A stretch of DNA of 37,232 nucleotides. Source: Dysgonomonas sp. 521. Its GTDB lineage: Bacteria > Bacteroidota > Bacteroidia > Bacteroidales > Dysgonomonadaceae. The stretch's first letter is position 1; each line of letters opens with the position of its first letter. The stretch covers positions 9,612 through 46,843 of the forward strand of contig NZ_QVMO01000038.1 in the NCBI RefSeq assembly GCF_010501055.1, written 5' to 3'. Made by a program: the position numbers and the translations under genes. Of the stretch, positions 1 through 8,551 are shown in pieces. The notes below the pieces were generated by a model that saw only the letters and a program-made list of their open reading frames with translations, made no database searches and was not told where the DNA came from.

Positions 1-110
1 GTCGGGAGTGCCCAAAGGGCGAGGGGTTGAACTATAATAATATTTTTTGTTCTGCACTGCAAAAAAGTGACAATAGTGACACTTTTTTCATTACTTCTTC
101 CTGTTACTTT
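1..110 (-). repeat. Partial copy of composite intergenic repeat (core edge plus AT-rich arm)
   Basis: Bases 1-32 are the exact reverse complement of 27918-27949. The adjoining AT-rich stretch to about 110 is a diverged match to the reverse complement of 27853-27917, sharing a TGCACTG block, AAAAGTGAC motifs and a GTTACTTTT block. The window therefore opens inside a second copy of the element at 27850-28132, with the rest of the copy lying to the left. No gene is seen in 1-267; an open frame here has no recognisable protein character. Confidence 0.75.
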
Positions 111-154
111 TTTCCTCCAACTATATCAAAGAACTCTCTATATAAGATAATTTT

Positions 155-203
155 CTACGAAAAAACAACAGGCTGTACTAAAAAAGTGACAGCCTGTTGT
201 TTT
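155..203 (-). terminator. Rho-independent terminator of the FISUMP gene, probably bidirectional
   Basis: A perfect 15-bp stem pairs 162-176 with 189-203 around a 12-base loop. Read leftward it is followed by a run of T. It lies 65 bp beyond the stop codon of the leftward gene ending at 268. The rightward T-run is short, so bidirectional use is only possible. Confidence 0.75.
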
Positions 204-230
204 GCCGGATTACAAATCCTGATAGTAAGA

Positions 231-253
231 ACTTCGGGGTTGCAAACCCCGAA
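231..253. repeat. GC-rich hairpin in the 3' flank of the FISUMP gene
   Basis: CTTCGGGGTT pairs with AACCCCGAAG across a 3-base loop. There is no T-run beside it. It sits between the stop codon at 268 and the terminator at 162-203, so it would be in the 3' untranslated region of the leftward transcript. It could be an RNA stabiliser or a dispersed repeat. Confidence 0.5.
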
Positions 254-267
254 GGACGGGAGGATGT

Positions 268-2070
268 TTACTCTGCTATGCAGCGTACGGATAAGCCATC
301 TGCGCGGGAGGCCCAGCTATTCCCTACTCCTCCTAAACCAAAAGTGAGGAAATAAGAATTATATTCGCTAGACGCCGAGCTCGCCCAGTACCTACCAAAG
401 TTATTGTCGTTAAACAAGCCATCGTAGTGGTTGCGCATGCTTGCAGCCGGCAGGTAAAGGACGTTATCAACTGTATATCCAGAGCACTTTCCAGCCGCGT
501 TCAATTGTACGAACCACTGATTCGCCAAACCAATACCATTTTCCAATGTAGTAGAGTTGTAAATGTTATTATTCCCCCCAGCTAGCAGAGCCCCCCACTG
601 TTTCTGGCTGGGAACCGTCCAGCCGATAGGACAAGGATTATTCGCTGGCAATGCCCAAACAGGACGGTAAGCCAGTGAAGGATAGTCTATTGTTATACCA
701 TCACCCCAAAGATATTCCTTTAATGTAGTATTACTACGCCAATCACCAAAAGCAAAAGCATTTTTTATAAACATACCATAAGCGTCATGACCGGATACGA
801 TTTGCCCATTGACGTCAGTTACACCACCCAGATCGTCAGCATCTACCGGACCTTCATAGAAAGCTGTTTTACTACGTTCCTGATGTCCGTCTTTCTTCCG
901 GCCCCACTGGTAAACATCGCCCCACATATTATTACTACTACAGGGGTCGAGATCGTATTCAGCACCTAGGTTTACATGGGCATAGGCGACCCTTATCAGG
1001 TCGGTGTCGGGGTCTCCTATGGTAGTTACTCCATCGATGCCGTCTTTCCATGCATTCACATATATCGGCGACAATTTCCCCAGGGTAGCCAGCACTACCA
1101 ATACTTCGTATTCATTGCTGGTTACCGTACCGCAGGCATTGCTCGCGGCGCAGGTTATTTTCGGGGTCTTTTTCATATTGCCCAGTGCGTCGGCTGTCAG
1201 GCCTGTAGTGCCGGGGCTGTAATAGAAGTCCGGGTTTGTCTCTCCCGGTACGGCTCCGCCGTCTACATACCACTGGTAACCTGTGGCCGGGCTCCCATCT
1301 GCCTGCACGGCTGTCAGTTTCATCGTTTGGTAAGTAAACATATAGGGCAGGCAGCTCGACACTGTAGCTGCGGTAATCTTGGTGCAAACAGTGGCTTTGA
1401 TGTTTACAGTCACTGTCTGTGTAGGGCAGTTGTTAACTGTAATGGTATAGTTGTTGTCGCCCACCTTACCGGGGGTAACGGTTATTTTATCTCCTTTGAT
1501 GCGGTTTTTACCACCATCGAGGCTTACATTATTTACCGGATTGGTGCCTGTTGTGGTCACAGTAATGGTTACCGGAGTGCCTACCACCACACTTGTTGCC
1601 GGGTCGCGGGTAAAGCTCAGAGGGGTTACCGCCGGGTTGCAGGGGTCGTCGTCATCGGGGTCGTTACCTCCGCAACTCTTAGCCAGAAAGCCGTCTCCAT
1701 CGCAGTCGCAGGGTTCGAGGCAAGGATCGGCCTGCGGGTCATCGCACTGCGACACCCATTTTGTGCCGTTCCAGTATTCCACACAGTCGATGTCGGTGTT
1801 GTAGATGGTCAGCCCGCGACCCAGATCGGCCTTTACCCCGGTGAATCCGGTATGTTTTGTAATGGCGTTGCGCTGAATGGTAGTCAGGTGAGGCAGGCGC
1901 ATACCGCCTTTTCCATTGGGGGAGATTATTTCAAGGATAGAGAAATCCTGAGGTTCGTTACCTGCTCCTACAGTTACTTGGGCATATATGCCCGGAGTAA
2001 GTACTAGGAAGGCGAAAACGGCGATAGCCTGTTTCCACCGGTTTTTTGTTCGTGTTTCAGTTGTTTTCAT
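268..2070 (-). CDS. Exported FISUMP-domain surface protein with Ig/PKD-like region
   Basis: This 600-residue protein has an N-terminal signal peptide (basic start, hydrophobic core, cleavage near LTPGIYA-Q at residue 31). Residues 31-112 form a module with QVTVG, FSILEI and RLPHLTT motifs that recurs in the protein at 34731-36983. An acidic CDCDGDGF stretch near 120 resembles a calcium-binding loop. Residues 145-325 look like two Ig/PKD-type beta domains. The last 270 residues match the FISUMP type: CPIGWTVPSQKQW, YLPAASMR, YWASSASSEY and the closing SVRCIAE. Such proteins are exported and surface-associated in Bacteroidetes, but their biochemical role is not known. No type IX sorting domain or lipobox is visible. 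The start is fixed by the signal peptide and by a leader shared with the paralogue. The gene is monocistronic, with a terminator at 162-203. Confidence 0.85.
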   Translation of the reverse strand: MKTTETRTKNRWKQAIAVFAFLVLTPGIYAQVTVGAGNEPQDFSILEIISPNGKGGMRLPHLTTIQRNAITKHTGFTGVKADLGRGLTIYNTDIDCVEYWNGTKWVSQCDDPQADPCLEPCDCDGDGFLAKSCGGNDPDDDDPCNPAVTPLSFTRDPATSVVVGTPVTITVTTTGTNPVNNVSLDGGKNRIKGDKITVTPGKVGDNNYTITVNNCPTQTVTVNIKATVCTKITAATVSSCLPYMFTYQTMKLTAVQADGSPATGYQWYVDGGAVPGETNPDFYYSPGTTGLTADALGNMKKTPKITCAASNACGTVTSNEYEVLVVLATLGKLSPIYVNAWKDGIDGVTTIGDPDTDLIRVAYAHVNLGAEYDLDPCSSNNMWGDVYQWGRKKDGHQERSKTAFYEGPVDADDLGGVTDVNGQIVSGHDAYGMFIKNAFAFGDWRSNTTLKEYLWGDGITIDYPSLAYRPVWALPANNPCPIGWTVPSQKQWGALLAGGNNNIYNSTTLENGIGLANQWFVQLNAAGKCSGYTVDNVLYLPAASMRNHYDGLFNDNNFGRYWASSASSEYNSYFLTFGLGGVGNSWASRADGLSVRCIAE

Positions 2071-2125
2071 AAAAGCAGTTTATAATTTAAAAAATTTAGA
2101 GTTTAATAGACGTTAGTAATGAAAA
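2071..2125 (-). promoter_or_regulatory. Conserved 5' leader shared by two surface-protein genes (copy 1)
   Basis: These 55 bases directly upstream of the FISUMP start codon match 36984-37038, upstream of the paralogous gene, at 51 of 55 positions. Both begin at the ATG and include GACGTTAGTAAT as read on the plus strand. Similarity fades beyond the block, and the coding sequences diverge soon after the first few codons. The block is probably the transcribed leader, possibly with part of the promoter. I could not place a clear TAnnTTTG box within it. Confidence 0.75.
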
Positions 2126-2800
2126 GAATTTGTTATAAAATATGTTGAATTTTGGTATATGCTGATTGCTTTGCGCAGCTCTTTCCCACCACGGAGTACA
2201 CAGAGTAATACGGAGTTCTTTGCTGACTGTTAACTGTTAACTGTCGACTGAAAAAAACGGGGAGGTGTTCTTTTACGACTTTCGCAAGCGGTAAAAGACC
2301 GATTGAAGACAAATAAGATAACGTTGAAGACAAACAAGACAATACGGATGTTCCCTCCCCGGATGTTAGATTTTTAATTATATTTGTTATTTCTTTTATT
2401 ACTTTTGTAAAAGTAAAAAGGCAAATACCCATTCCCGGACATATACCGGATGGGCACGATATATGACCTTTGTGTATATAGCGATATACTATATTCCTAT
2501 AGAAATGTAGTTGTGAATACATTTGTTATTTGCTTCGTTTCTACCGTCTTTATATGCCTTCTTGCAAAAAAACAAGAAGTGTCTCCTGATAGGTTTTCGA
2601 GTCTGTCTCTTTATAAGTGACGGACAGCGGAAAATTCGTTTTGCAAACCACTGTATAGCAATGAATTACAAGACTGAAAAATGAAACAAAAAAGCTTTGT
2701 GCAACATTTGTCAAACAAAAAAGTAGTGATTTGCCGCCATCTACACCGAATAACAGCCTGTATATCAATAAGATACAAGCGAATTAAAAGAGAAAAATCC
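2126..2800. other. Gene-poor intergenic stretch with palindromes and short repeats
   Basis: I see no convincing gene here; open frames up to 129 codons lack recognisable protein character. At 2221-2250 is a run of repeated TTAACTG-type units that recurs near 27718-27741. At 2399-2416 is the near-perfect palindrome TTACTTTTGTAAAAGTAA, whose plus strand contains a TACTTTTG -7-like box. At 2601-2625 is a hairpin sequence repeated inverted at 3014-3038. Confidence 0.5.
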
Positions 2801-2815
2801 GACTTCCCGTTAAGC

Positions 2816-2848
2816 CATTTGTAAAACATTTGTAAAACACCTGTAAAT
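2816..2848. repeat. Three tandem 11-bp repeats (CATTTGTAAAA type)
   Basis: Units at 2816-2826 and 2827-2837 are identical (CATTTGTAAAA); the third, at 2838-2848, is CACCTGTAAAT. A spacing of 11 bp places the units on nearly the same face of the helix, as in clustered protein-binding sites. The nearest start codons are far away (2070 leftward), so no target gene is evident. Confidence 0.5.
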
Positions 2849-2984
2849 AAGCACCTTACAAGAAAAAAGTTGCGAGAAAAATGAGTGTTTGCAGATACTA
2901 AAAAAATCTTAAAAAACGGGCAATTAGGCGTGATTGGATAATAATTGTGCGGAAATAAGCAATAAATTAAAGGGTGAGATGCCC

Positions 2985-3047
2985 TATATTTGCAGTCATA
3001 AGTTCAATAGGTTGTCTGTCACTTATAAAGAGACGGACTCTTTTTTT
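2985..3047 (+). ncRNA. Possible short transcript: -7 box followed by a terminator-like hairpin
   Basis: TATATTTG at 2985-2992 fits the Bacteroidetes -7 consensus, although no -33 TTTG is seen at the right distance. From 3014 to 3038, GTCTGTC pairs with GACGGAC (one G-T wobble) around an 11-base loop, followed by seven T. That would give an RNA of about 45-50 bases with no open frame. The hairpin could instead be a stand-alone repeat, since close relatives lie at 2601-2625 and 31764-31786. Confidence 0.3.
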
Positions 3048-3240
3048 GCTTTAACAAGTAGCAAATGTAAGCAAAATCTTATAGGGGACAGCAATTACTT
3101 CTTGCAGGCGTAAGTTTAATAACGATTAAAAAATAACTTGGCTAATTTTCCTATTCACTCAGCTCAAGTAGCCCGCCTATCGCTTGGCGGAAATAAAAAT
3201 TATCTCAATAATAAATCTAAAAAATTTGAACAGACTCTAA
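3048..3240. other. AT-rich intergenic stretch with a decayed repeat end
   Basis: No gene is evident. The reverse complement of 3205-3239 begins AGAGTCTGTTCAAATTTT, close to the start of the palindromic element at 7292 (AGAGTCTGTTTAAATTTT). This suggests the remnant of one arm of that family beside the mannosidase operon. Confidence 0.4.
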
Positions 3241-3278
3241 ATAAAAACAGGATGTATCCATATATGAGATACACCCTG
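3241..3278 (-). terminator. Rho-independent terminator of the mannosidase operon
   Basis: Read leftward, CAGGGTGTATC (3278-3268) pairs with GATACATCCTG (3258-3248) over 11 bp with one G-T wobble and a 9-base loop. A TTTTTAT tail follows. It lies 28 bp beyond the stop codon of the GH125 gene. Confidence 0.8.
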
Positions 3279-3306
3279 CTTTCAAAAAAAATACATTTAA
3301 CCGTTT

Positions 3307-4806
3307 TTATCTTATTTCATTCAATAAGCCAACTTTTCCTTCATTTACCAGTTTGATTATCAGTTCGCCGAACAATGTGTTTTGCCAAGCAAACCATTCG
3401 CGGGTAAAATTGGCCGGGTCGTTCTTATTGAAAGACTCGTGCATAAATCCTGTATTGGCGTCTGTTTCCATCAGCATTTTTATACATGCTTGTATCTCCT
3501 TATCGTCCTGGCTGGTAAAGGCTTTCATCATGATGCTCATCGGCCACACCATGTCGTAACCGATATGCGGGCCTCCGATACCTTCTCCGGCAGTCCCTCT
3601 GAAAAAGTAAGGATTATCTTCGCTCCATACATACCTGCGTGTATTCTGGTAGATAGGGTCGTTTACATTCACATCGCCCAGATATGGCATAGCCAGAAGG
3701 CTCGGTACATTGGCATCATCCATCAGGAAGTGGTTGCCGAAGCCATCCACTTCGAATGCGTAGATCTTTCCATATTTCGGGTGGTTGTAGATGGCATGTT
3801 CTTTCAATGCTGTTTCTACTTCCTGTGCCAAGTCTGCACACTCTTTTGCCAATGCGGCGTCTTTGTTTACCTCTGTCAGTATCTCGGCTGCTTTTCTTAA
3901 AGAAGACACAGCAAAGAAGTTGGACGGTACAAGGAACTGGAGGGTGGTGGCGTCATCGGAAGGACGGAATGCCGAAGCGATCAGCCCTACGGGTTTTACC
4001 GGAGCGCCCAGTCCTCCATTGTTGAGTGTGTCCAGTGCCCTGTCTGTTATGCGAAGGAATGAATATGGCCCTACACCGTCTTTGCGTTGCTGTTCCTTAA
4101 ATGTCTGCAACACAAGTGCTATAGCCTGTAGCCATTCCTGGTCGAATACGCTTGCGTCCCCTGTCGTTTTCCAGTAGTGGTAAGCCAGGCGGATAGGGTA
4201 GCAGAGCGAATCTATTTCCCATTTGCGCTCATGCAGTTCAGGTTTCATCGCCGTTTCGTCCGACATCCATTGGTGGTCGGGGTTCGGGTCGTGCGGGTCA
4301 AGAAACGCGTTTGCATACGGGTCTATGATAATGCATTTGAACTGGCGGCGGATAACTCCTGCCAGCATTGCTTTCAGTTCAGGGTCGCTATTTGCGAGCT
4401 GTACATAGGGCCATACCTGTGCGCCCGAATCGCGTAGCCACATAGCATGGATATCGCCTGTATACACTACCGTATCATCCTTTCCATCGGTTTTTCGGTA
4501 GCGTACTGTGGTGTCCAGTGTGTTCGGGAAGCAATTTTCGAACATCCATGACAGCTTTGGGTTAACGAGCATTTTCTTAATGCGTACAATCTCATTTTCT
4601 ACGGCTTTGGATTTAAATAACCGTTTGTCAACAGCAGGGCGATTGGTTTTGTATGGGTCATCTTTTTTAATAGCTGTATTATCCTGAACAAAAACAATAG
4701 CTTCCTCCCTGGCAAGCCCGGCAGCTTTTATCTCAGAAGTAGTAATCGTAAAAGCCAGCACACCTAATCCTAGTATTCCTTTTTTTAAATAGTTCTTAGT
4801 TTGCAT
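3307..4806 (-). CDS. GH125 exo-alpha-1,6-mannosidase
   Basis: The 499-residue protein matches glycoside hydrolase family 125 (formerly DUF1237). These enzymes remove terminal alpha-1,6-linked mannose from N-glycan-like substrates by an inverting, metal-independent mechanism. Family signatures visible are TGDIHAMWLRDSGAQVWPY near residues 115-133, WMSDETAM and ERKWEIDSLCYPIRLAY near 180-210, and GTAGEGIGGPHIGYD near 405. The Asp in WEIDS and the Glu in AGEGIGG are the likely acid and base by analogy with characterised members. A hydrophobic N-terminus ending near IKAAG indicates export, probably to the periplasm. The gene starts 2 bp after the GH92 stop codon, so the two are co-transcribed. 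GH92 would trim alpha-1,2 (or 1,3) mannose and GH125 the 1,6 branch. No SusC/SusD genes are present nearby. Confidence 0.92.
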   Translation of the reverse strand: MQTKNYLKKGILGLGVLAFTITTSEIKAAGLAREEAIVFVQDNTAIKKDDPYKTNRPAVDKRLFKSKAVENEIVRIKKMLVNPKLSWMFENCFPNTLDTTVRYRKTDGKDDTVVYTGDIHAMWLRDSGAQVWPYVQLANSDPELKAMLAGVIRRQFKCIIIDPYANAFLDPHDPNPDHQWMSDETAMKPELHERKWEIDSLCYPIRLAYHYWKTTGDASVFDQEWLQAIALVLQTFKEQQRKDGVGPYSFLRITDRALDTLNNGGLGAPVKPVGLIASAFRPSDDATTLQFLVPSNFFAVSSLRKAAEILTEVNKDAALAKECADLAQEVETALKEHAIYNHPKYGKIYAFEVDGFGNHFLMDDANVPSLLAMPYLGDVNVNDPIYQNTRRYVWSEDNPYFFRGTAGEGIGGPHIGYDMVWPMSIMMKAFTSQDDKEIQACIKMLMETDANTGFMHESFNKNDPANFTREWFAWQNTLFGELIIKLVNEGKVGLLNEIR

Positions 4807-4808
4807 AA

Positions 4809-7151
4809 TTATTTTTTCTTATTTATGTTTTTCAATTCTTTTGAGAATGAGTACGGAGCGTCATCGTCACTTGTTCCCCTGTTCTTGTTTGGTGCGGCAG
4901 CCATCTGATAACTGATATTAGCGCCTTTCAGCAGGGTTTCGTGAGTCAGGTAATTCTTCGGATATGGCTGTCCGTTTACCGACATGCTTTGTACATAACG
5001 GTTTGCCTTCTTGTTATTATCCGCTTTGATGGTTACCTTATTTCCGTTTTCCAGATTCAGTGTTACCGATTTAAATAATGGAGAACCCAAAATATATTCG
5101 TCTGTCCCCGGGCATACAGGATAGAAACCAAGTGCGGAGAATACGTACCATGCCGAAGTCTGTCCGTTGTCTTCATCCCCGCAATATCCGTCAGGATTAG
5201 GAGTATACAGCTTATCCATCACCTCGCGTACCCAGTATTGGGCTTTCCACGGCTCAGCCGAATAGTTATACATATATATCATGTGCTGTATAGGCTGGTT
5301 ACCATGTGCGTAGTTACCCATATTCATTATCTGCATTTCGCGTATTTCGTGGATAACATCTCCATAGTAGCTGTCGTCGAATAATGGCGGTACGCTAAAT
5401 ACCGAGTCCATCATCTGGTTAAAACCCGCCTTTCCACCCATCAGGTCGATTAATCCCTGCGGGTCGTGGAATACCGACCATGTATAGTGCCAGCTGTTTC
5501 CTTCGGTGAAGGCATCTCCCCATTTCAAAGGGTTGAACGGAGACTGGAATTTCCCGTCTTCGTTTTTACCGCGCATCAGTTTATGCTCAGGGTCATACAG
5601 ATTCTTATAATTCATGGCACGTTTGGCATAGATGTCTATTTCTTTTGCAGGCTTGCCCAGTTTTTTCCCGAACTGGTAGATACACCAGTCGTCATAAGCG
5701 TACTCCAGTGTGCGCGCGGCACTCTCGTTTATTTTCACGTTATAAGGCACATAGCCCAGTTTGTTATAATATTCCCAACCCAGACGGCCTGTAGAACTTA
5801 CCTTTGGATGTACGGCGTTTGCCCCGTGAACAACAGCTTCCCACAATGTTTCGGCATCGTATCCGCGAAGCCCTTTCAGGTAAGCGTCGGCCACGATGGA
5901 TGCAGAGTTGTTGCCGACCATGGAGCCACGGTGTCCCGGGCTTGCCCACTCAGGCAAGAATCCACTTTCCTTGTATGTATTAACTAATCCCTCCTGCATT
6001 TTGACGTTCATCTCAGGATACATCAGGTTGAGGAATGGGAACAGGCAACGGAATGTGTCCCAGAATCCGGTATCTGTAAACATATAGCCGGGCAGTACTT
6101 CTCCGTTGTAAGGACTGTAGTGTACAACTTCGTTTTTAGCGTTTATTTCGTAGAAAGATCGTGGAAACAGTACCGAACGGTACAGGCATGAGTAGAATGT
6201 TCTCAGGTTATCTATATTATTGTCTTCCACTTCGATGCGCCCCAATGTTTTATTCCATTCCTGACGCCCCTGCTCTGTGACCTGATCGAATGATAATCCG
6301 TTAAGTTCCTTTAGGTTCAGTTCAGCCTGTTCTGGGCTGATGAATGAGGAAGCGATACGGGCATGTACTACTTCACCTTTTTGGGTGGAGAAGCCAATTA
6401 CACCTCCGGCGTGATTGTCGGTAATTTCTGTTTTATCGTTGAAATAAGTAGCAACATCTGTTTTCTTGCCATCCTTTTCTACTACATCTACTTTTACCGT
6501 GCTGGTAAATGTAAACGGTTTATCGAATACGATAACAAAATAATTTTTGAAGTTTTCGGGAACGCCGCCACTGTTGCGGGTTGTATACCCTACTATTTTA
6601 TTCTCGGAAGGAATAATCTTTACATACGAGCCCTTATCGAAAGCATCGACAGCCACATACGATTTGTCATTTTCAGGGAATGTGAAGCGGAACATTACTG
6701 CCCGTGAAGTAGGCGCCATCTCCGTTACTACATCATGGTCGGCCAGATATACTCTGTAATAGTAAGGCTTTGCAATTTCGGCTTTGTGCGAAAACCAGCT
6801 TGCCCGTTTGTCCTGTTCGAAGTTCAGTTCGCCTGTTATGGGCATAATGGAGAATTGGCCGTAATCGTTAATCCATGGGCTTGGTTGGTGTGTTTGTTTA
6901 AATCCGCGAATTTTGTCTGCGTCGTAAGTGTATGCCCATCCGTCACCCATTTTTCCGGTCTGCGGCATCCAGAAATTCATACCCCACGGCATGGCTATGG
7001 CCGGGTATGTGTTTCCTGTAGACAGGGAGTATTTAGATTGAGTGCCTACCAGTGGGCTGACATAATCTACCGGGGTATATTCTTCGGAATGGATACTCCC
7101 CAAAATACAAATTAATCCCAGGAGGAGAGCTCCTAATTTTTTCTTTCTCAT
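4809..7151 (-). CDS. GH92 calcium-dependent alpha-mannosidase
   Basis: This 780-residue protein is a full-length glycoside hydrolase family 92 enzyme, a family of calcium-dependent inverting exo-alpha-mannosidases mostly acting on alpha-1,2 linkages. Evidence is the N-terminal VDYVSPLVGTQ, YPAIAMPWGMNFW and FKQTHQPSPWINDYGQF motifs, then FWDTFR in the (alpha/alpha)6 domain. At the C-terminus are GNQPIQHMIYMYNY, GYCGDEDNGQTSAWYVFSALG and PVCPGTDEYILGSP. The Asp residues of GDEDNGQ near 655 are the probable base, and a Glu in HEIREM near 600 the probable acid; both are inferences from the family. A signal peptide (LLLGLICILGSIHS) indicates export. It is first in an operon with the GH125 gene. 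A promoter at 7186-7216 leaves a leader of about 29 bases. Confidence 0.93.
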   Translation of the reverse strand: MRKKKLGALLLGLICILGSIHSEEYTPVDYVSPLVGTQSKYSLSTGNTYPAIAMPWGMNFWMPQTGKMGDGWAYTYDADKIRGFKQTHQPSPWINDYGQFSIMPITGELNFEQDKRASWFSHKAEIAKPYYYRVYLADHDVVTEMAPTSRAVMFRFTFPENDKSYVAVDAFDKGSYVKIIPSENKIVGYTTRNSGGVPENFKNYFVIVFDKPFTFTSTVKVDVVEKDGKKTDVATYFNDKTEITDNHAGGVIGFSTQKGEVVHARIASSFISPEQAELNLKELNGLSFDQVTEQGRQEWNKTLGRIEVEDNNIDNLRTFYSCLYRSVLFPRSFYEINAKNEVVHYSPYNGEVLPGYMFTDTGFWDTFRCLFPFLNLMYPEMNVKMQEGLVNTYKESGFLPEWASPGHRGSMVGNNSASIVADAYLKGLRGYDAETLWEAVVHGANAVHPKVSSTGRLGWEYYNKLGYVPYNVKINESAARTLEYAYDDWCIYQFGKKLGKPAKEIDIYAKRAMNYKNLYDPEHKLMRGKNEDGKFQSPFNPLKWGDAFTEGNSWHYTWSVFHDPQGLIDLMGGKAGFNQMMDSVFSVPPLFDDSYYGDVIHEIREMQIMNMGNYAHGNQPIQHMIYMYNYSAEPWKAQYWVREVMDKLYTPNPDGYCGDEDNGQTSAWYVFSALGFYPVCPGTDEYILGSPLFKSVTLNLENGNKVTIKADNNKKANRYVQSMSVNGQPYPKNYLTHETLLKGANISYQMAAAPNKNRGTSDDDAPYSFSKELKNINKKK

Positions 7152-7185
7152 CGTTGGTGGGGTTTTTAAAGTTTCTTATATAATT

Positions 7186-7216
7186 CAAAATTATCGGGCT
7201 ATGGATATTTATTCAA
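7186..7216 (-). promoter_or_regulatory. Bacteroidetes-type promoter of the mannosidase operon
   Basis: Read leftward, TAATTTTG occupies 7193-7186 and matches the -7 consensus TAnnTTTG. A TTG at 7216-7214 lies 20 bp upstream of it, where the -33 element should be. The GH92 start codon is 35 bp downstream. Confidence 0.6.
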
Positions 7217-7246
7217 TATTGGGCTTTAATTGAATGAGTTTATATA

Positions 7247-7486
7247 AGAGCCTGTTTTAAATAATTATGTTTTAAAAAATGGTTGCATTTAAGAGTCTGT
7301 TTAAATTTTATAGCAAATCTTTTTTATAGCTGTTTTTAGATGGATTTTATCATTTTTGCTAGCCGGTTTAGCGGGCTAAACCAAGAGTAAAAAGGGTAAA
7401 ATACGGCAAAAAGAGCATAAAAAAATTGCTAAGAACTATTGACCTGAACCTGTATAAAAATTTTCGCTAAAATTGAAACAGGCTCT
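7247..7486. repeat. Long imperfect palindromic repeat (AGAGYCTGTTT ends)
   Basis: The right end reads AGAGCCTGTTTCAATTTTAG when reversed (to 7486). It matches the left-hand AGAGTCTGTTTAAATTTTAT at 7292 and, more weakly, AGAGCCTGTTTTAA at 7247. Inner arms also pair (7332-7348 with 7388-7405, approximately), and the middle carries GGTTTAGC-GG-GCTAAACC at 7366-7383. Most of 7292-7486 could fold into one long hairpin. No gene lies inside. It sits between the mannosidase promoter and the end of miaA, and the rest of this 462-bp gap is AT-rich with nothing else recognised. Confidence 0.6.
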
Positions 7487-7613
7487 AAGTAATTCAAGGT
7501 AAAAATGGTTTAACAAATAATGTTTTAAAAATTAATCATATTTATACGGGCATAAATTTTTCTTAAAATTACATTATGGAAATGATTGATCCCCGGCTTT
7601 AAAATAAAATTAA

Positions 7614-8546
7614 CTAAAAAGACCGATGATTGATATTAATTAACAATTTTACTTCTTCTACTTTTTTATCGGCCGGCATTTCAGCGTTTATCCAATGGAT
7701 GGGTATCCCTCTTTTCTCCATTCCCCTGAACCATGTCATTTGCCGTTTGGCAAATTGGTGTATAGCTATTTCCAACTGGGAATACATTTCCTGATAACTA
7801 AGTTGTTTCAGCAGATAAAGCGTGACATACTTATATTCCAGTCCGTAATATATCAGGTCGTCAGGAGCGATTCCCCTGTCCAGTATCTCCTGTATTTCTT
7901 CTATCATCCCTTCTTGCAGACGGGCTTTCAGCCTTTCCGAAATTTTCTTCCGGCGCAGTTCCCTGTCGATGTCTACTCCTATGACAAGGCTGTTGAGGGG
8001 AGGAAACTCGTTTTGTTCCAGTGGATGGGCTTGCTTGTATTCCTCTATTTCTATCGCCCTGATTGCCCGTTGGGCGGTATCCACGTCTGTCTTATTGTGC
8101 AGTGTTTTATATGATTCCAGTATTTTGGTAAGTTCCGGTAGGGTATGGTTGGCGTATCTCTCCCTTAACTCCTTATTCTCCGGAACATTTACAAGGGAGT
8201 ACCCTTTCAATACCGCTTCGATATAAAGGCCTGACCCCCCGCATATTATTGGAAGTTTATCCCTGCTCTTAATATCCGTATATGCCTCGTGAAAATCATG
8301 CTGGTATTCGAATATATTGTATTTATCTCCTGCCTCGCGGATATCTATCAGGTGGTAGGGTATATTTTCCCCATTCACAGTATAGTCCGACAGGTCTTTT
8401 CCTGTGCCAATATCCATTGAGCGGTATACCTGGCGTGAATCCCCGCTTATGATCTCCGCACCGAGCGAATATGCCAGATGGCAGGCGAAGGTGGTTTTGC
8501 CTGACGCGGTAGGGCCGACAATGGTAATCGAATCATATTTTTTCAT
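7614..8546 (-). CDS. miaA: tRNA dimethylallyltransferase
   Basis: MiaA transfers a dimethylallyl group from dimethylallyl diphosphate to N6 of adenosine 37 in tRNAs reading UNN codons, a cytoplasmic step toward ms2i6A. The 310-residue length is typical. The P-loop GPTASGKT is at residues 11-18 and SGDSRQVYRSMDIGTG follows near 35-50. GGSGLYIEAVLKG is near 103, TAQRAIRAIEI replaces the usual R-R-ALE motif, and AKRQMTWFRG lies near the C-terminus. The GTGKDL wording (rather than GTAKP) marks the second MiaA type common in Bacteroidales, so another miaA elsewhere in the genome is likely. It stands alone between convergent or divergent spacers. A -7 box directly abuts the start codon. Confidence 0.95.
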   Translation of the reverse strand: MKKYDSITIVGPTASGKTTFACHLAYSLGAEIISGDSRQVYRSMDIGTGKDLSDYTVNGENIPYHLIDIREAGDKYNIFEYQHDFHEAYTDIKSRDKLPIICGGSGLYIEAVLKGYSLVNVPENKELRERYANHTLPELTKILESYKTLHNKTDVDTAQRAIRAIEIEEYKQAHPLEQNEFPPLNSLVIGVDIDRELRRKKISERLKARLQEGMIEEIQEILDRGIAPDDLIYYGLEYKYVTLYLLKQLSYQEMYSQLEIAIHQFAKRQMTWFRGMEKRGIPIHWINAEMPADKKVEEVKLLININHRSF

Positions 8547-8551
8547 TGGTA

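Noticed and set aside
27..347. 106-codon open frame at the left edge
   Set aside because: It spans a repeat and a terminator hairpin and overlaps the end of the FISUMP gene on the other strand.
976..2007. 343-codon open frame antisense to the FISUMP gene
   Set aside because: The opposite strand has a signal peptide, a recognisable domain and a terminator. This frame has none of these.
2133..2522. 129-codon leftward open frame in the long spacer
   Set aside because: It runs through dispersed repeat sequence (TTAACTG units and the palindrome at 2399) and has no protein-like pattern.
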